The notes below the pieces were generated by a model. It was not told the DNA's origin and searched no databases. It saw only the letters and a program-made list of their open reading frames with translations. A DNA stretch of 64,000 nucleotides from G963708235 sp963708235 (GTDB lineage: Bacteria > Actinomycetota > Acidimicrobiia > Spongiisociales > UBA5794), in NCBI GenBank assembly GCA_963708235.1, contig OY970200.1:62001-126000 (forward strand). Reading direction: 5' to 3'. The translations under genes were made by a program, and so were the position numbers. Every line of letters starts with the position of its first letter. Position 1 is the stretch's first letter. Below are positions 62,031-64,000 of the stretch, piece by piece.

Positions 62031-63506
62031 TCACCCGACGGTGTTGCCGTGAGGCACGTCGTCCGTCACCAAATCGTCGCCGATCCGCACCACCGCCTCG
62101 ACGAAGGCATCGATGTCCTCGTCGACGGTACGGACGTTGATGAAGCAGGGGCGGATGACGTAGACACCGTCGACGGTGGTGGAGCTGGGCAGGAAGCTGG
62201 TGGTGCGCAACAGCCGACGTAGGAGGCGGCGGTTGAGGTCGTCGGCGTCGACACCTTCGGGGGCGAGGTAGCGGAAACAGGCGATCGACAGCGTCGGGCG
62301 GGTGAGGGATTCGAGACGCGGGTGGGCGTCGGCCAGTTCGGTGACGCGGCGGGCGCGGTCGTTGTCCTCGACGATCCGTCGTCGTATCCCTTCGACCCCG
62401 AGCTCCTGGAGCAGCGACCAGACCACAACGCCGCGCGGCGGTGCCGTCAGCTCGACTCCGAAGTCGGCGTAGGGGATGCCGATGGCATCGAACGACATCG
62501 CCACATCGTCGTCCTGACCGAAGGCGCCCTGGAGGTAGTCGGCAGGCTCCTGGGTGAACGCCCGGTACAGCAGCCCCCGGTCCCTGACGAAGGTGGCCCC
62601 GATCCCGCTGGGGGCGCCGAGCCATTTGTGGGGATCGACGATGGCGGAATCGGCCAACTCCAGTCCCTCGTAGAGGGAGGTGACCCGTTCGTCGAGGATG
62701 CCCGGTAGTCCGTAGGCGCCGTCGACGTGGAACCAGGCGTCGTAGCGACGGGCGATCTCGCCGATCTGTCGCAGCGGGTCGACGGCGCCGGTGTTGGTGG
62801 TTCCGGCGGTGGCCACCACCGCCATCGGAGTGCATCCGGCAGCGGTGTCCCTGGCGAGCATCGCCTCGAGCGCACCCGGCACCATCCGCTGCTCGCCGTC
62901 GATCGGGACGAGCTGAACGGCGTTGCGTCCGATGCCGAGCACCCCGGCGGAACGTTGGATGGTGTGGTGCGCCTCGGACGAGGTGTAGACACGCAACGAG
63001 GCGCCACCGAGCCCCTCGGCCGCCGGATCGACCCCGTGCCGCTCGCAGGCGTGTTGGCGGGCGGCGCCCAGCGCCAGCAGGTTGGCAACCGATCCACCGC
63101 TGGAATAGACGCCCTCCATGGTGGGGGCCAGACCGCACAGCTCGGCGAGCCAGCGCAGCGACACATCCTCGAGCTGGTTGAACGCGGTGACCGTGTAGCG
63201 CTGCACCCCGCCGACGGCGGCGGCTGCAGCGGCGACCGCCGGAACGGTTGAGGGTCCAGCGGTGATGAACGCCCAGAAGCGGGGATCGGCGACCCGGCTC
63301 CCGGCCGGCAGCACCACATCGAGCAGCTCGTCGATCACGGCATCGGCGCCCACCCCGGTCTTCGGGAGCGGTTGGTCCAGGGCAGGGCGCCACTGGTCGA
63401 TCGACGCCACGGAGTCGTCGTGCTCGAACCGCACGAAGCGGTCCAGCGCCTCACCAAGCCGGGCGAGGTGCCTGGTGAAGTCTGCGGTCTCTGGTCGGTG
63501 TTCCAT
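62031..63506 (-). CDS. PLP-dependent group II amino acid decarboxylase
   Basis: A 491-residue pyridoxal-phosphate enzyme of the aromatic-amino-acid/glutamate decarboxylase family. The PLP lysine is in DPHKWLGAPSG, the cofactor-binding Asp in FHVDGAYGLP, and the ring-stacking His in SSEAHHTIQRSAGVL. The C-terminus is TTVDGVYVIRPCFINVRT. ATG at 63506 is preferred to GTG 63509. The amino acid substrate cannot be told from sequence alone. It is followed 12 bp later by the lone nucleotidyltransferase gene on the same strand. Confidence 0.9.
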   Translation of the reverse strand: MEHRPETADFTRHLARLGEALDRFVRFEHDDSVASIDQWRPALDQPLPKTGVGADAVIDELLDVVLPAGSRVADPRFWAFITAGPSTVPAVAAAAAAVGGVQRYTVTAFNQLEDVSLRWLAELCGLAPTMEGVYSSGGSVANLLALGAARQHACERHGVDPAAEGLGGASLRVYTSSEAHHTIQRSAGVLGIGRNAVQLVPIDGEQRMVPGALEAMLARDTAAGCTPMAVVATAGTTNTGAVDPLRQIGEIARRYDAWFHVDGAYGLPGILDERVTSLYEGLELADSAIVDPHKWLGAPSGIGATFVRDRGLLYRAFTQEPADYLQGAFGQDDDVAMSFDAIGIPYADFGVELTAPPRGVVVWSLLQELGVEGIRRRIVEDNDRARRVTELADAHPRLESLTRPTLSIACFRYLAPEGVDADDLNRRLLRRLLRTTSFLPSSTTVDGVYVIRPCFINVRTVDEDIDAFVEAVVRIGDDLVTDDVPHGNTVG

Positions 63507-63756
63507 CACCTGAAGCTACTCCCCATATCCGGTCAGAAACGGTCCGGAACCGCCCGGCCCCTGTCCGGGTGACGTCCCACCCACAGCGTCGCCGGTACCG
63601 CTTGCAGGTCGATTGCGGCACGGTTGCAGTGTGCGGTCGGGTCTTGCAGCGCGGACCGCATGGACTGCGCGCTTCGACAGATGCGACCGAGGGCGCGCCG
63701 TCCGTTCGAGATCGGCGACTCCGGGCGGGTGCGACCCCGGTGGGTAGTGTTGATTG

Positions 63757-64000
63757 ATGCGGTTCGTCGGTTGCCTCATCGTCCTGGTTGTGATCGCCAG
63801 CGGTTGCACCTCGGAGCAGGAGCCAGCTCCGACATCGGGTGTGTCGACCACAACGACCGGTACGGCCGCTGAAGGGCTTGTCACCACAGGCGCAGCGGCG
63901 CCCGAACCCACCGAGGTCCCATCGCCGGTTGGTGGACTGGCCACGGTCGTGGTGCGGGGAGGGCCGGTGCTCACCATGGACCCAGCCGCACCGACCGCCG
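63757..64000 (+). CDS. Lipoprotein, probable amidohydrolase N-terminus (cut by window edge)
   Basis: The first 81 codons are visible. The start is MRFVGCLIVLVVIASGC, where SGC is the lipobox cysteine, and a Thr/Pro-rich spacer follows. The last residues VVVRGGPVLTMDPAAPTA resemble the start of the amidohydrolase (YtcJ/imidazolonepropionase-like) fold, with VxxGGxVxTMDP. Most of the protein lies outside the window, so the assignment is tentative. Confidence 0.7.
   Translation, partial: MRFVGCLIVLVVIASGCTSEQEPAPTSGVSTTTTGTAAEGLVTTGAAAPEPTEVPSPVGGLATVVVRGGPVLTMDPAAPTA

Noticed and set aside
56738..63393. Long minus-strand ORFs antisense to katE and the molybdopterin gene, and a third running through the decarboxylase
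   Set aside because: The true genes have full motifs. These are reverse-complement shadows or out-of-frame readings.

Overview
The window comes from a high-GC actinobacterium. It carries the actinobacterial cell-wall signalling cluster in canonical order (fhaA-fhaB-pstP-rodA-pbpA-Ser/Thr kinase) with a tRNA-Leu just upstream. It also has menaquinone methylation, a small SRP RNA, ATGA/GTGA-overlapped operons, GTG and TTG starts, and many secreted proteins with Thr/Pro-rich stalks. Those stalks and the SLH-anchored proteins suggest the class Acidimicrobiia or a relative. That placement is inference. Most long antisense ORFs are shadows caused by high GC.

Layout: 1-4944 (minus) is the growth/division kinase cluster. 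5558-9267 holds tRNA-Leu, a membrane protein, a DUF4446 protein, serS and menG. 9300-15842 is a cobalamin-riboswitch operon. It encodes an SLH-anchored alpha-toroid protein, a stalked DUF4430-like protein and a complete ECF transporter (T, fused double ATPase, S). The first two look like the two halves of eukaryotic intrinsic factor/transcobalamin, so this is read as a surface B12-capture and uptake system. 15980-19014 holds an orphan terpenoid-cyclase-fold protein, a dienelactone-hydrolase-like protein, SRP RNA (minus) and a tandem GNAT. 19167-23228 is a large secreted subtilase with six PKD domains. 23229-26937 holds a GC-rich repeat locus, a stalked membrane protein, a protein with an eCIS-type N-terminal AGN motif, and tRNA-Ser.

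27028-33641 holds hydrolases, an alkylmercury-lyase-like protein, a GcvT-like protein (frameshifted) and a phytoene-dehydrogenase-like oxidase. 33779-34914 is a RES/Xre-type toxin-antitoxin pair. 34977-37138 is a MerR-type promoter driving a SnoaL-SDR-QueA-like operon. 37243-39264 holds a frameshifted Rieske oxygenase and a RibD-like reductase. 39373-48079 (minus) is a tightly coupled five-gene operon with no function known to me: a START-like/helical/beta-sandwich protein, a nucleotide-cyclase-AAA regulator, a flavin desaturase-like enzyme, a second beta-sandwich protein and a polyprenyl diphosphate synthase. A cNMP-binding protein lies nearby at 49507.

50678-64000 holds MazEF, tadA, three tRNA-Ser genes (four serine tRNAs with four different anticodons in the window, plus serS), lipoproteins, a large catalase, a YdeP-like molybdopterin oxidoreductase, a lone minimal nucleotidyltransferase, a PLP decarboxylase and the start of an amidohydrolase-like lipoprotein. 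Three genes (DUF4446, GcvT-like, Rieske) each carry an apparent 1-nt frameshift, which may be assembly error or real decay. The two best leads for an undescribed system are the split intrinsic-factor-like B12 operon and the cyclase/desaturase/prenyl-synthase operon.
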